In this document: one piece after another, positions 35,460 to 46,466 of the stretch
Position numbering within the stretch: the first letter of the stretch is position 1
Layout: each line of letters starts with the position of its first letter
Source: CAWJMF01 sp963843945
GTDB taxonomy: Bacteria > Vulcanimicrobiota > Vulcanimicrobiia > Vulcanimicrobiales > Vulcanimicrobiaceae
Reading direction: 5' to 3'
Assembly: GCA_963843945.1 (NCBI GenBank)
Contig: CAWJMF010000002.1
Span: 1,488,001-1,552,000 of the forward strand
Length of the DNA stretch: 64,000 nucleotides
Translations under genes and position numbers: made by a program
The notes under the pieces: generated by a model
What the model saw: only the letters and a program-made list of their open reading frames with translations
Told to the model about the DNA's origin: nothing
The model's database searches: none

Positions 35460-36578
35460 TTGCGTCTTTCAGTCAAGGCCGGTACCGCGCTGGTTCTCGG
35501 ACTCGCCGCCGGATGTACGTCGAGTTCGAACAACACCTTCAGCAAGCCGTCGATCAACGGCATCGCCAAATTGCAGGTCGCGGTCGGCACGGCGACGTTC
35601 CCCGACGGCAGCGTGAACTTGAACGTGGTCACGACCTTCCGCGACAAGACGGGCCTCTCGCCCTCGACCAACAACACGCCGACCCTGACGGGCCCCTCCG
35701 GTTTTAGCGTTCCATCGGTCCCGGATGCGGGCAGCGACGCGGGCACAAATCGCATCACCGCGACGTTCGGCATGAGTGGCGGCGCGTTCGCCTACGGGTT
35801 CGCTCCGGACAACACGACGGCGTTGCCGAGCTACGTTCCGTACGGCGGAAACGGCGACGGTGCGCCGTTCTACGCCGCGCAATTCCAGGCGCTGCCCGCG
35901 ACGACGGGCTGGCCCTTTCAAGATTCGGCAAAAACGGTCGACTACGTCCCGTTCTTGGGCGGCCCGCCGCTCTTTCCATATTCGCAAAACGGAACGTACC
36001 CGATCGGCTTCTACGGCTTTCCCGAAGGCTTCACCACCTTCGCGGCCAAGCCGGTCGCGGGTTCGTATTCGCTTTCGGTAAGCGTCCCCACGACGCCGCA
36101 AGTGAGCGGCGGAACGGTGAACGCAACGGCCGCGACGCTGTCGTCGGTCGCCGGTCTGCCTGCCTATCCCGCACCCACCTTCGTTGAAGACGGCAGCGGC
36201 GGCGGAACGGTCTCGGTCGTCGCGCCGGCCGGCGTCACCGAAACGCTGGTTCAAATCGTCGACATCACGACGCCGTCGTTCTACGCGCTCGAAATCACGG
36301 GCGCGGGCGCGGGCAGCGCGGCACTCCCCGACGCCTTGGGACCCGCGGCGGTCGGCGCGACGGCGCCGAGCCTCAAAGCCGGCGATACCTACATCGTCAC
36401 CGCGATCGGCTGCGACTATCCCGCGTTCGAAGCCGCCCAACCGGGCAACGGCAGCCAAACGCCGACGCTCACCGGTGGCGCCGGTCAGACCGATCTGACG
36501 ATCTCACCCTTCCTGGCGCAGGCCTACGGCGGCGGAGCCGTGCTGGACGCGCGTCCGCGAACCTCGACGCACCGCTAA
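35460..36578 (+). CDS. Lipoprotein of unknown function
   Basis: A 372-residue protein with a TTG start (MRLSVKAGTALVLGLAAGC), a clear lipobox LAAGC with lipid-modifiable Cys at residue 19. The mature part is Gly/Thr/Pro/Ala-rich and predicted beta-structured, with tandem Ig-like stretches (KPVAGSYSLSVSVPTTPQ, then TVNATAATLSSVAGLPAYPAPTFV). No catalytic motif and no recognised family. It stands alone, convergent with the RNase J gene and divergent from the permease. Confidence 0.65.
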   Translation: MRLSVKAGTALVLGLAAGCTSSSNNTFSKPSINGIAKLQVAVGTATFPDGSVNLNVVTTFRDKTGLSPSTNNTPTLTGPSGFSVPSVPDAGSDAGTNRITATFGMSGGAFAYGFAPDNTTALPSYVPYGGNGDGAPFYAAQFQALPATTGWPFQDSAKTVDYVPFLGGPPLFPYSQNGTYPIGFYGFPEGFTTFAAKPVAGSYSLSVSVPTTPQVSGGTVNATAATLSSVAGLPAYPAPTFVEDGSGGGTVSVVAPAGVTETLVQIVDITTPSFYALEITGAGAGSAALPDALGPAAVGATAPSLKAGDTYIVTAIGCDYPAFEAAQPGNGSQTPTLTGGAGQTDLTISPFLAQAYGGGAVLDARPRTSTHR

Positions 36579-36590
36579 GCGAGGTTTGCG

Positions 36591-38309
36591 CTAGACTTCC
36601 ATCACGACCGGGATGACGATCGGCCGGCGCTTCGTCTTGTTGAAGACGGCCTTCGAGAGGCCTTGACGGATATGTTCCTTGACCGTCGCAACGTCGCGGA
36701 TGCCTTGCGCGGAACAACCCTGCAGTATCTCGCCGACGGTGCGCTCCAGTTCGCCGACGACCGCTTCCGATTCGGGCAGATAGAAAACGCCGCGCGAAAT
36801 GAGGTCGGGTCCGGCTACGACGCGCGCCTCTTCGGCGTCGACCGTCACGACGACCATCATGATCCCGTCGGCCGACAGATGCTTGCGATCGCGCAGCACC
36901 GCTTCGCCGACGTCGCCGATGCCGCTGCCGTCGACCATGACGTTGCCGCCGTAGGTCCGTCCGATCTTTTCCGCGCCCGCCGCGGTGAATTCGATCACGT
37001 CCCCATTTTCGATGACGAAGCAGTCTTGCGGCTCGACACCCGTCTTCTGTGCGAGGCCGGCGTGCGTCACCAGCATCCGGTACTCGCCGTGCACCGGGAT
37101 GAAGTACCGCGGGTGCACGAGGTTGAGCATCAGCAGCAGCTCTTCTTGCGACGCGTGCCCGGAAACGTGGGCCGTGCCTTGCGCCGTTCCGTGGATCACG
37201 GTCGCACCGAGCCGGTAGAGGTTGTTGATCGTGCGCGAAACGCTCTTCTCGTTGCCGGGAATGGGCGTCGCGCTGATCAGCACCGTATCGCCCGGCACGA
37301 TCTTCAAGCGCGGATGGTCGCGTACCGCTAGGCGCGAGAGCGCCGACATCGGTTCGCCTTGCGAACCGGTCGTGATGATCACGACCTCGTCGGGCGGGTA
37401 CTCGTCGACGCTTTCCAGCTTGATCACGCGCTCTTGCGGAAGCCGCAAGTAACCCAACTCAGTGGCGTAATGCACGACGTTCTGCAGCGAGCGTCCGAGA
37501 AACGCGATGCGCCGCTCGAAGCGCAGCGCTTGATCGATCACCTGCTGGATGCGCGGGACGTTCGAGGCGAACGAGGTGACGATGATGCGGCCCTTGGCGC
37601 GCGCGAAGATGTTGGCGAAGGCGTCGCCTACGACGCGCTCCGAGGGCGTATGGCCGGGACGCTCGGAGTTGGTCGAGTCGCTGAGCATGCAGAGCACGCC
37701 GCGCTCGCCGATCGCCGCAATCGAGGCGAAGTCGGCCGGTTTCCCGTCGATCGGCGTCTGATCGAACTTGAAGTCGCCGGTGTGAAAAACCGTCCCGAGC
37801 GGCGTTCCGATCGCGAGCGCGCAGGCGCCCGCGACGCTATGATTGATGTGGACGAACTTCGCGCTCAGGCTGCCGTATTCGACGGTGTCGCCCGGGTGCA
37901 CGGTGCGAAAAGTCCGTTCGGGAAGTTTGTGATCGCGCAGTTTGGCGCGAATCAGCGCCAGCGACAGCGGCGTGCCGACGATCGGCACGTCGAACTCGCG
38001 CAGCAAATAGGGGATGCCGCCGATGTGGTCCTCGTGGCCGTGCGTGACGAGCACGGCGCGGAACTTGTCGAGCCGCTCGCGGATGTACGAGAAGTCGTTG
38101 ATGACGATGTCGACGCCGAACATCTCGTCGTCGGGAAACATCAAACCGCAATCGACGGCGATCAAGTCGTCGGCGGTTTCGATCACCGTCATGTTGCGCC
38201 CGATCTCGCCGCAGCCGCCGAGCGGGACGATGCGCAAGTACGGTTCGCTGGGGGGTTGCGGCAATACGAGCGAGGTTCCGGCCGGGGCTTGGCCGTTCTG
38301 GTTCTTCAA
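36591..38309 (-). CDS. rnj: Ribonuclease J
   Basis: A 572-residue metallo-beta-lactamase/beta-CASP nuclease, the usual length. Zn ligands are in the HGHEDHIGG motif (about residue 90), NHSVAGA and HTGDFKFD; beta-CASP motifs include DSTNSERPG, TSFASNVPRIQQV, TTGSQGEPMSALSR and the final HVSGHASQEEL. It acts in mRNA decay and rRNA maturation as 5' exo- and endonuclease, replacing part of the RNase E role. The frame is complete over 1.7 kb, which contrasts with equally conserved secA and dnaK nearby. N-terminal 20 residues are low in conservation, as usual. Confidence 0.95.
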   Translation of the reverse strand: MKNQNGQAPAGTSLVLPQPPSEPYLRIVPLGGCGEIGRNMTVIETADDLIAVDCGLMFPDDEMFGVDIVINDFSYIRERLDKFRAVLVTHGHEDHIGGIPYLLREFDVPIVGTPLSLALIRAKLRDHKLPERTFRTVHPGDTVEYGSLSAKFVHINHSVAGACALAIGTPLGTVFHTGDFKFDQTPIDGKPADFASIAAIGERGVLCMLSDSTNSERPGHTPSERVVGDAFANIFARAKGRIIVTSFASNVPRIQQVIDQALRFERRIAFLGRSLQNVVHYATELGYLRLPQERVIKLESVDEYPPDEVVIITTGSQGEPMSALSRLAVRDHPRLKIVPGDTVLISATPIPGNEKSVSRTINNLYRLGATVIHGTAQGTAHVSGHASQEELLLMLNLVHPRYFIPVHGEYRMLVTHAGLAQKTGVEPQDCFVIENGDVIEFTAAGAEKIGRTYGGNVMVDGSGIGDVGEAVLRDRKHLSADGIMMVVVTVDAEEARVVAGPDLISRGVFYLPESEAVVGELERTVGEILQGCSAQGIRDVATVKEHIRQGLSKAVFNKTKRRPIVIPVVMEV

Positions 38310-38372
38310 AAATCGTCTTTCCGGCTTGCGCCGCGCCGGTTACGGCGTGATTGGTCCGGGGAGGCCCGACCG

Positions 38373-38624
38373 ATGCTACTCGCCGTTTTCGCGACCTACG
38401 CCCTTCACGCTCCTTCGACGCCGAAGCCCTCCGAGCCCCGAGGCCGTCCCAAGCGCGAGCAGCGCGCCGCGCCGCCGGCCGATCTCTACTCGGCGCGCGC
38501 GCGGCGGCGCTTCGCCTCGTATCTGCGTCTGCGCTTGCTCGAATTGCGCGAGGCCGGCCTCGAGCGAGCCGCGCAAGCGGTCGAGCGACGCCTCTCGGTC
38601 GACGACCTGCTCCGCCACCGCTAG
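38373..38624 (+). CDS. Small basic hypothetical protein
   Basis: An 83-codon frame from ATG. Beginning MLLAVFATYALHAPS, it then becomes Pro/Arg/Lys-rich and ends in a helical, amphipathic region (RFASYLRLRLLELREAGLERAAQAVERRLSV). It fills the space between divergent RNase J and the membrane protein genes. The helical end looks protein-like, but the position in high-GC DNA makes chance ORFs common. No family recognised. Confidence 0.35.
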   Translation: MLLAVFATYALHAPSTPKPSEPRGRPKREQRAAPPADLYSARARRRFASYLRLRLLELREAGLERAAQAVERRLSVDDLLRHR

Positions 38625-38681
38625 CGTCCGCGCTGCGCGAGTCCGCGCACGGGGGGCCACTCGCGCATCGCGCCAAAATGA

Positions 38682-39413
38682 GTGGCAGTGAAGCCACTCC
38701 CCGAGGATCAGGCGCAAAGCCCAGCGCCCCGCGCCGGATTCGCGTTGCCGCGCGATATTTTGATCGCCCCGGCCCGTGCGTTCGCCGCGATCAAGGCTCG
38801 CCCCGAATGGCTCCCGGCGGCACTCATCGTGCTGATGCTCTCCTCGGCCGGCGCGGTGATGATCGCGCCGGCGCTCGCGCACGTCACGAAAGCGACGCTT
38901 GCCGCGTCCGGCGCGCCCGGCAGCAGCGTGCCGGCCCAAACCGTAGCCGACGCGATCAAACAAGATCAGGTGATCCTGCTTTTCAACCAGACCTTCATTC
39001 AGCTGGCGGCGTGGGCTTTGACGGCGATGGTCCTGACGACGGCCGCGCGAATTCGCGGGCAGGCGACGTCCTTCGCGACCTACTTCTCGCTCGCCGCGAA
39101 CTGCGGAATCCCCATGGCCCTCGGATTCGCGCTGGACGCGTCGATCATTCGCTTGCACAATCCGGCGAGCTACGTCAACCTCAACCAGTTGAACACCGCG
39201 TTCCCGCTGACGCTCGCAGTCCTCGATCCGCACGGCACGACCGCTCAAGTCGGGTTCCTCTCCCAGTTCGACGTCTTTTTTCTCTGGACGGGCTTGCTCG
39301 TCGCGTACGGCTACATGGCGATCTCCGGCGAAAAGCCCGTCCGGGCGCTCTTCCTCGCCTTCGGCATCGCCTTGAGTCTCTCGCTGCTGTCGATCGCGGT
39401 CCAGGGCCAATAA
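38682..39413 (+). CDS. Yip1-like membrane protein A
   Basis: A 243-residue polytopic protein with GTG start. A soluble N-terminal segment ending in LIAPARAFAAIKARPEW is followed by about five membrane helices (LPAALIVLMLSSAGAVMIA, ... FFLWTGLLVAYGYMAIS). The short ARAFAAIKARPEW element before the first helix and the helix layout match the YIP1 family. It is paralogous to the next gene and heads the exporter operon. Role unknown, perhaps assembly or quality control of the exporter. Confidence 0.7.
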   Translation: MAVKPLPEDQAQSPAPRAGFALPRDILIAPARAFAAIKARPEWLPAALIVLMLSSAGAVMIAPALAHVTKATLAASGAPGSSVPAQTVADAIKQDQVILLFNQTFIQLAAWALTAMVLTTAARIRGQATSFATYFSLAANCGIPMALGFALDASIIRLHNPASYVNLNQLNTAFPLTLAVLDPHGTTAQVGFLSQFDVFFLWTGLLVAYGYMAISGEKPVRALFLAFGIALSLSLLSIAVQGQ

Positions 39414-39494
39414 CCGGACGGGCTTCGTTCGCGCGGGGCGAATAAAAGCTGAAACACCGGTATCCGGTCCGCGTACCTGAACCAAAGGATCCGC

Positions 39495-40223
39495 ATGAAC
39501 GCCGATTCGTCTGCTCCGCTCGTTCGTAGCGAGCTTGCCGTCGCTTGGGATACGATCGTCGCGCCGCACGCCGCATTCAGCGCCCTGCGCGAGCGGCCGA
39601 GGTGGCTGATCGCCTACCTCATGACGTGCGCTCTCGGCACGCTCGGAGCGTTTCTGCAAACCCCGGCCGGCGTACGGATCGCGGTAGCCGAGCTGCAGCG
39701 CAGGATTGCGACGGATCCGAATTTATCCGGGATGGCCGCCGACCGCCAGCACGCGCTTCTGGATCAGGCCACGACGATCCAACAGTACGCGTGGGTCGGC
39801 TACCCGATCATCGTCATCGTCGTCGTCGCGTTCATGGCCGCCGTGTTCCTGATCGTGCGCGCCATCGGCAAGGGCGACGCGGGTTACTCGCAGTTCTTCG
39901 CCCTCGCCGCGCACGTCGCTATCGTCGGCTTCGGCGTCGCGTACCTCTACATCGGTCTCATCGTCGCGATAAAAGGGGCTGCGGCTTTCGATTCGCCGCG
40001 CGACCTCCTCTCGACGCTCCCGAGCCTTGCATGGCTCGCGCCGGAAGCCGGCGCGAAGCTGTACGCATTTCTGGCTAGCTTTAGCGTCTTCGCGGTCTGG
40101 TCGGCTTTTCTGACGATGCTGGGGCTTGAAATCGTGGCTCGCGTTTCGCGAAGCTTCGCTCTGACCACCGCGCTCGTCTTGCTATTGCTCTCGGCTTCGA
40201 TCGCGACGCTCGCCGCACGATGA
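39495..40223 (+). CDS. Yip1-like membrane protein B
   Basis: A 242-residue paralogue of the preceding protein. It has the same arrangement: ELAVAWDTIVAPHAAFSALRERPRW, then helices including YPIIVIVVVAFMAAVFLIV and a last helix TTALVLLLLSASIATLA. Its stop overlaps the start of the tolC-like gene by four bases (ATGA), tying it to the exporter. Two diverged copies in a row suggest a heteromeric membrane component, which is inference. Confidence 0.72.
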   Translation: MNADSSAPLVRSELAVAWDTIVAPHAAFSALRERPRWLIAYLMTCALGTLGAFLQTPAGVRIAVAELQRRIATDPNLSGMAADRQHALLDQATTIQQYAWVGYPIIVIVVVAFMAAVFLIVRAIGKGDAGYSQFFALAAHVAIVGFGVAYLYIGLIVAIKGAAAFDSPRDLLSTLPSLAWLAPEAGAKLYAFLASFSVFAVWSAFLTMLGLEIVARVSRSFALTTALVLLLLSASIATLAAR

Positions 40224-41737
40224 TCCCGTTCCGCGCGGCCCCGGGGTTGTTCGGATTGGCGTTCGCCGGGTTGCTCGCCATCGCTCCCGCAGCTGCGCAA
40301 GACACGCCGCGGTTCGCTCCGGCGCAAGCGCCGACGCCCGTTCCCGCCGGCGCGCTGCACTTCGACGCGCTCGGCGCGGTGCGCTACGCGCTCTCGCACG
40401 CGCCGGCGATCGTAGCGCAGGAGGCGGCCGTTTCCCAGCTCGTGGCGACCTTCACCAAGACGCGCGCGGGCGAGTATCCGAGCTTCACCGGCCAACTCCA
40501 AAACCAAATCCTCAAATCGGCGAACACGGAAGGCTCCTTCGCGCAGTATGGCGTGCAGCCGGTCGGCAACTTCTCCCAGAACACCGCGCAGCTTTCAGCC
40601 AATTACAACGTCTACAACTTTACCGTGCAGTTGACGGCGCAGGAACAGCGCCGGCAAGTCGACGCGGCCAAGCAAAACCTGCGCCAGCAGCAAGAGCAAA
40701 CCACCACGAGCGTTTCACAATCGTTCTACAATCTCGTGGCGTTGCACGAAGTCGTGATCGTCGACGAGGGCGACCTGCGCTTCCAGCAAGCCCTGCTCGA
40801 CGCGGCCCGCGCGAGCGAAAAAGTCGGCCGCGTCGCCGGGGTCGACGTGTTGCGCGCGCAGGTCGCGGTGACGCGCAGCCTCTCGAACCTCGTGCAGGCG
40901 CGCGTCGACGAAGCCAACGCGCGGGAATCGCTGGCCGTGCAAATCGGCGCGCCGATCGATTGCGCCTTCGATCTGCCCGAGGTCGTCCCCGAGCCGGCGC
41001 TGCCGCCGGGCTCCGCCGAGCAGTTCACCGCCATCGCGGAGCAGCACCGCCCCGAGATTCTCGGGGCGGCCTACAACCTCGACGCGGCGCGTTTGGTGCC
41101 CGCGCAAGTCGACAGCGACTTGCACCCGACGTTTCAATTGGGCGGCGCCTTCGGCAGCCAAGTCTCCCCGACGTCGTTCGTCCAAGAACAAGAACAGATC
41201 GATGCAGCGAACCAGGCCGCCATCGCCAGCTACGAACTCGACCAATCCCTTTTTCCGGGCGTTATCTTCCCGCCGCCGGTGCTCCAGCCGAACGTCAATC
41301 GCAACCGGCCGGGCTTTTGGCAGTTGAGCCTCGTTTCGACGTTCCAAATTCCGCTCTACGACTACGGCACGCGCGCGACCGCGCACCAAGCCGCCAACGC
41401 TCAGATCGAATCGGAGCGCGTGGCGCTGCTCAACGCCTATGCGAGCGTCGACGCGGACGTGCACTCCGCCTTGCGCAGTTCGCAAGCGGATCAAGAGAAG
41501 CTGACGCTCGCGAAGGAGAGCGCCCAGCTCGCAACCGAATCGGCCCGCATCTCCGCGCTGCAATATAAGAACGGGCTCATCTCGTTCACCGACATCACGC
41601 AGACGCAGCAGACCGCGCTCTCCGCCGATTACGACCTGGTTGCCGCGCAGGTTGCCTACGTCGTCTCGATCGTCAAACTGCGGGTTTCGCTCGGTCCGGC
41701 GGATCCGCTCAGCGCCGCGGACTTGCGAGGCCTATGA
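40220..41737 (+). CDS. TolC-family outer-membrane efflux protein
   Basis: A 505-residue protein with a signal peptide (MIPFRAAPGLFGLAFAGLLAIAPAAA). It has two long helical coiled-coil halves typical of OEP/TolC: YALSHAPAIVAQEAAVSQLVATF and ESVALLNAYASVDADVH-like repeats, ending in FTDITQTQQTALSADYDLVAAQVAYVVSIVKLR. Such proteins trimerise into a channel crossing the outer membrane and periplasm. This is direct evidence for a diderm envelope. Overlaps the adaptor gene by four bases. Confidence 0.9.
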   Translation: MIPFRAAPGLFGLAFAGLLAIAPAAAQDTPRFAPAQAPTPVPAGALHFDALGAVRYALSHAPAIVAQEAAVSQLVATFTKTRAGEYPSFTGQLQNQILKSANTEGSFAQYGVQPVGNFSQNTAQLSANYNVYNFTVQLTAQEQRRQVDAAKQNLRQQQEQTTTSVSQSFYNLVALHEVVIVDEGDLRFQQALLDAARASEKVGRVAGVDVLRAQVAVTRSLSNLVQARVDEANARESLAVQIGAPIDCAFDLPEVVPEPALPPGSAEQFTAIAEQHRPEILGAAYNLDAARLVPAQVDSDLHPTFQLGGAFGSQVSPTSFVQEQEQIDAANQAAIASYELDQSLFPGVIFPPPVLQPNVNRNRPGFWQLSLVSTFQIPLYDYGTRATAHQAANAQIESERVALLNAYASVDADVHSALRSSQADQEKLTLAKESAQLATESARISALQYKNGLISFTDITQTQQTALSADYDLVAAQVAYVVSIVKLRVSLGPADPLSAADLRGL

Positions 41738-43274
41738 ACCGCCGTCGAAACACGATTTTGGCGATCTGCGGTCTCGCGCTGCTGCTGCTGATCGGCGTCA
41801 TCGCATCGCGGCCCGGCAAGAGCGCGTTGCCGGTGCGTCTCGTACCGGTGGCGTACGGAACCTTCAGCACGAAACTTCCCGAGACGGGCGTCATCCAGCT
41901 GCCGCGTACGGTCACGATCCCGGCGGGCGTTCCCGGAAACATCGGCCTCATCGACGTGCAAGCCGGCGACCGCGTCCGCGCCGGCCAGGTTTTAGCGACG
42001 ATCGTCAATGCGCAGATCGTCTCGAACTTGCACGATGCCGAAGACAGCGCGCTGTCCGCCGAAGGCCGGGCGCGCAGCGCTTCGGAGTCAAGCGTCGCCG
42101 TCCCGAAGCAAAACCGCTCGTCGGTCGTGCAGGCCGAGGCGGCCGTCGTTTCGGCCCGTTCGCAGCTCGTCCAGGCTAAACAAGATTTGATCGCCGGCTC
42201 GCAGTCAGGCTTGGGCTACGGCGGCACGACGGCCGAAGAGCAGCGCCTCGACGCCGACGCCGCGGTCCAGCGCGCCGCGACGGACTTGCGCGAAGCGCAG
42301 CGCATCTATCAGGCAAACCAAGACCTCTACACCCAGAAAGCGATCTCGAAGGATACGCTGGACACGTCGCAAGCAAAATACGAGGAAGCCAACGTCGCCT
42401 ACGAACAGGCCAAGCAGCAGCGCTCCATTTTGAGCGGCCAACTCGACCGGCAAAAAAGCGTGCTGACCGATCGCGTGCACGCCGCCGAGGATGCGCTGCG
42501 CCAGGCGCAGGCGGCGCTCGATGCGACCAAGGCCGCCGCAGGCGAGTCGAAGCTGGGCGACCTCGAGGCGGCGCGCGGCGACGCAGCCCGAGCCGAAGCG
42601 GATCTCGCGTACGCGCGCCAACAGGTAGACCACTTGACGGTCAGCGCGCCGTTCGACGGCATCGTCGAGAGCGTCGCCACCCAGCCGAACGATCCGCTGC
42701 GGCCGATTCAGCCCGGCGAAGCGATCGCGACCGGACAAGCCCTCTTCACGCTCGCGCCGCAAGACCGCTTCATCGTCCGCACGCGCGTCGACGAGCAAGA
42801 CGTGGCCGCCGTCGCGCTCGGTCAGCGGGCGATCGTCAGCGGTGAAGACTTTGCGGGCAAAGAACTGAGCGGCCGGATCGTCTCCATCTCGCCGCTCGCC
42901 CAGAAGTCCGACGATCCGTCCAACACCTCGCGCCAGGTCCTCACGACCATCCGCCTCGACCGCACGCTGCCCTTCCTGCGCGACGGCATGACCGTCGACG
43001 TCGACATCGTGACGCACGATTTGCCCCACGTGCTGGCCATTCCGATCGACGCATTGCACAAGGACGACAAGAGCAAAGATTACGTCTTCGTGGTGAAAAA
43101 CGGCGTCGCGACGCGCAGCGACGTCAAGCTCGGGCCGCAGAACGACACGCAGGTGGTCGTGAGCGCGGGCCTCCATCCGGGCGACGTCGTCGTCGCCGAT
43201 AAGAACCCCGCGCTCGCGCCGGGCGCGCGCGTCACGGCTGCGCCGTCGCCGTCGGCGGGACCCTCCGCCAGCCC

Positions 43275-43278
<4 letters not shown>
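41734..43278 (+). CDS. HlyD/MacA-type periplasmic adaptor
   Basis: A 514-residue membrane-fusion protein with an N-terminal anchor (AICGLALLLLIGVIASRPG). The first biotinyl-lipoyl half is PETGVIQLPRTVTIPAGVPGNIGLIDVQAGDRVRAGQVLA. A long helical hairpin of about 180 residues follows, then the second lipoyl half HLTVSAPFDGIVESVATQPND. The C-terminal beta-barrel/MP part includes RFIVRTRVDEQDVAAVALGQ and ends in a Ser/Pro-rich tail. It bridges the MacB-type ABC unit to TolC. Hairpin length is consistent with reaching a TolC channel. Confidence 0.9.
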
Positions 43279-44464
<1,186 letters not shown>

Positions 44465-44468
<4 letters not shown>

Positions 44469-45664
44469 TCGGCGCCTTCTTTTCCGAAGCGTACGGGGTC
44501 CTAGCCGGCAACAAGACGCGCACGTTCTTGACGATCCTGGGCTTGATCATCGGCGTCGCCGCGGTGATCGCCATTCAAATTCTCGGCAAGGGCATGTCCG
44601 GGGCGGTCTCGGGCGTGCTCGGCAGTCTGAACGATCACAGTTTCTATCTGTTTCCGAACCAGCGCCAAGGCGATTTCACCAAAGCCGCGCTCACCTACAA
44701 AGACCTGGAGCGGACTAAAGAGCTCTTCCCCAACATCGTGAGCGCGATTCCGGCCGGCGGCGTGAGCCTCATCGTGACGAGCGGCCATGCCCGCCCGCGC
44801 TTGCGCGTCTCGGCCGATTCCGACGTGCGCTTCGCGACGATTCCGCTGCTCTACGGCCGCGCGCTCTCGGCCGGCGAAGTCGCCTCTTCGGCGCACGTCT
44901 GCACCTTGACGAACAAGGCCTGGCAGCGGCTCTTTCCCGACGGGCGCGATCCTACCGGCGAAAGCCTGCGGATCGGCGACCATCGCTACGTGATCGTCGG
45001 CGTCGAGGATAAACCGACGCAAGGACTCATCCCCGTGACCTTCGGCGGGGACGTCGCGGTTCCGTACACGACCTACGAGCGCGAGTTCTTGCGCTCGCGC
45101 TCGCTGTTCGCGGCACGCTTCCTCGTCGCCGATGCGAGCAAGATCGCCGAAACCGAGACCGGCGTCGTCAAGTTTTTCAAAGATCGCAAAGCGGGTCGCG
45201 TCGAGTATCAAACCTTCGACCGCAAGTCGTTTTCGAGTTCGGTCGATTCGATTTTTGCGGTGCTCACGATCGTCGTCGCCCTGATCGGTGCCGTTTCGCT
45301 GGTGGTTGCCGGAATCGGCATCATGAACATCATGCTGGTCTCGGTTACCGAGCGCACGCGCGAGATCGGCGTGCGCAAAGCGATCGGGGCGACCAGTTTC
45401 CAAGTGCTCGCGCAGTTCTTCATCGAGGCGCTGCTGCTCTCGATCGTCGGCTGCGGCATCGGTCTCGTGCTCGGACTGCTGGCAGGCTGGGCCATCGATA
45501 CCTTCGCTTTGGTGAAGATCTCGGGCTTCGTCGCGCCGATTCCGTGGCTGCAGTCCGTCGCCATCGCCGTCGGCTTTGCGACGATCGTCACCCTCGTTTT
45601 CGGAACGTATCCCGCCTATCGCGCGGCCCGGCTCGATCCCATCGAAGCGCTGCGCTATGAGTAA
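44465..45664 (+). CDS. MacB/FtsX-type ABC transporter permease 2
   Basis: A 399-residue paralogue of the preceding permease, with the same plan: FLTILGLIIGVAAVIAIQILG, a periplasmic domain, and AVSLVVAGIGIMNIMLVSVTERTREIGVRKAIGATSFQV with the final helices. The periplasmic domains differ clearly from permease 1, so the two probably form a heterodimer rather than a homodimer. It overlaps permease 1 by four bases and the ATPase gene by eight. Confidence 0.9.
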
Positions 45665-46364
45665 GACGATCGATTTGCGCAACGTCACGAAGACCTACGC
45701 GATGGGCGAACTCGAGGTTCACGCGTTGCGCGGCGTGAGCTTCGAAGTCGCGGCGGGCGAGTATCTCGCGATCATGGGCCCCTCGGGTTCGGGCAAGTCG
45801 ACCTTGATGAATTTGATCGGCTGCCTCGACCGGCCGAGCAGCGGAAGCTACGTGCTCGACGGCATCGACGTCGGCACGCTCGACGACGACGCGCTGGCGG
45901 CCATCCGGCTGCGCAAGCTCGGCTTCGTCTTTCAAGGCTTCAACTTATTGGCCCGCACCGACGCGCTCAAGAACGTCGGCCTGCCGCTCTTCTATGCGGG
46001 CCTCCGCCCGAGGGAGCGCGACCGCGCCGCCGCGGCGCGCCTGGCCGAAGTCGGCCTCGCCGATCGGGCGAACCACAAGCCGAACGAGCTCTCCGGCGGC
46101 CAGCAGCAGCGCGTAGCGATCGCTCGCGCGCTGGTCAACGATCCGGCCGTGCTCTTAGCCGACGAGCCGACCGGAAATCTCGATTCCCAGACAAGCGAAG
46201 AGATCATGGCGCTGTTCGCCGCCCTGAACGCGGGCGGCCGCACGATCATCATGGTCACGCACGATCCCGAGGTGGCGCGCCATGCCAAGCGAGTGATCCG
46301 GGTCCGCGACGGCCTGGTCGTGGCCGACGGTCCGGGGCTTGCTAGCACCGGGCCGATGGCTTAA
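45657..46364 (+). CDS. MacB/LolD-type ABC transporter ATP-binding protein
   Basis: A 235-residue ATPase; the ATG overlapping the permease stop gives MSKTIDLRNVTKTYAMG, and a longer upstream frame is a shadow. Walker A GPSGSGKST, Q-loop GFVFQGFNLLART, signature LSGGQQQRVAIARAL, Walker B LLADEPTGNLDS and H-loop MVTHDPE are all present. It would power the two MacB-type permeases encoded just upstream, in a seven-gene operon with the two Yip1-like proteins, TolC and the adaptor. Confidence 0.93.
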   Translation: MSKTIDLRNVTKTYAMGELEVHALRGVSFEVAAGEYLAIMGPSGSGKSTLMNLIGCLDRPSSGSYVLDGIDVGTLDDDALAAIRLRKLGFVFQGFNLLARTDALKNVGLPLFYAGLRPRERDRAAAARLAEVGLADRANHKPNELSGGQQQRVAIARALVNDPAVLLADEPTGNLDSQTSEEIMALFAALNAGGRTIIMVTHDPEVARHAKRVIRVRDGLVVADGPGLASTGPMA

Positions 46365-46466
46365 TAATGAACTTCCCGGAACTGGCCTGAGACTTTTCGG
46401 TGTTTAGCGAGTACGAAGGGCGGCATTCATCCAAATCGCCAGCCCAGGAGACTGATTGAGACTCTG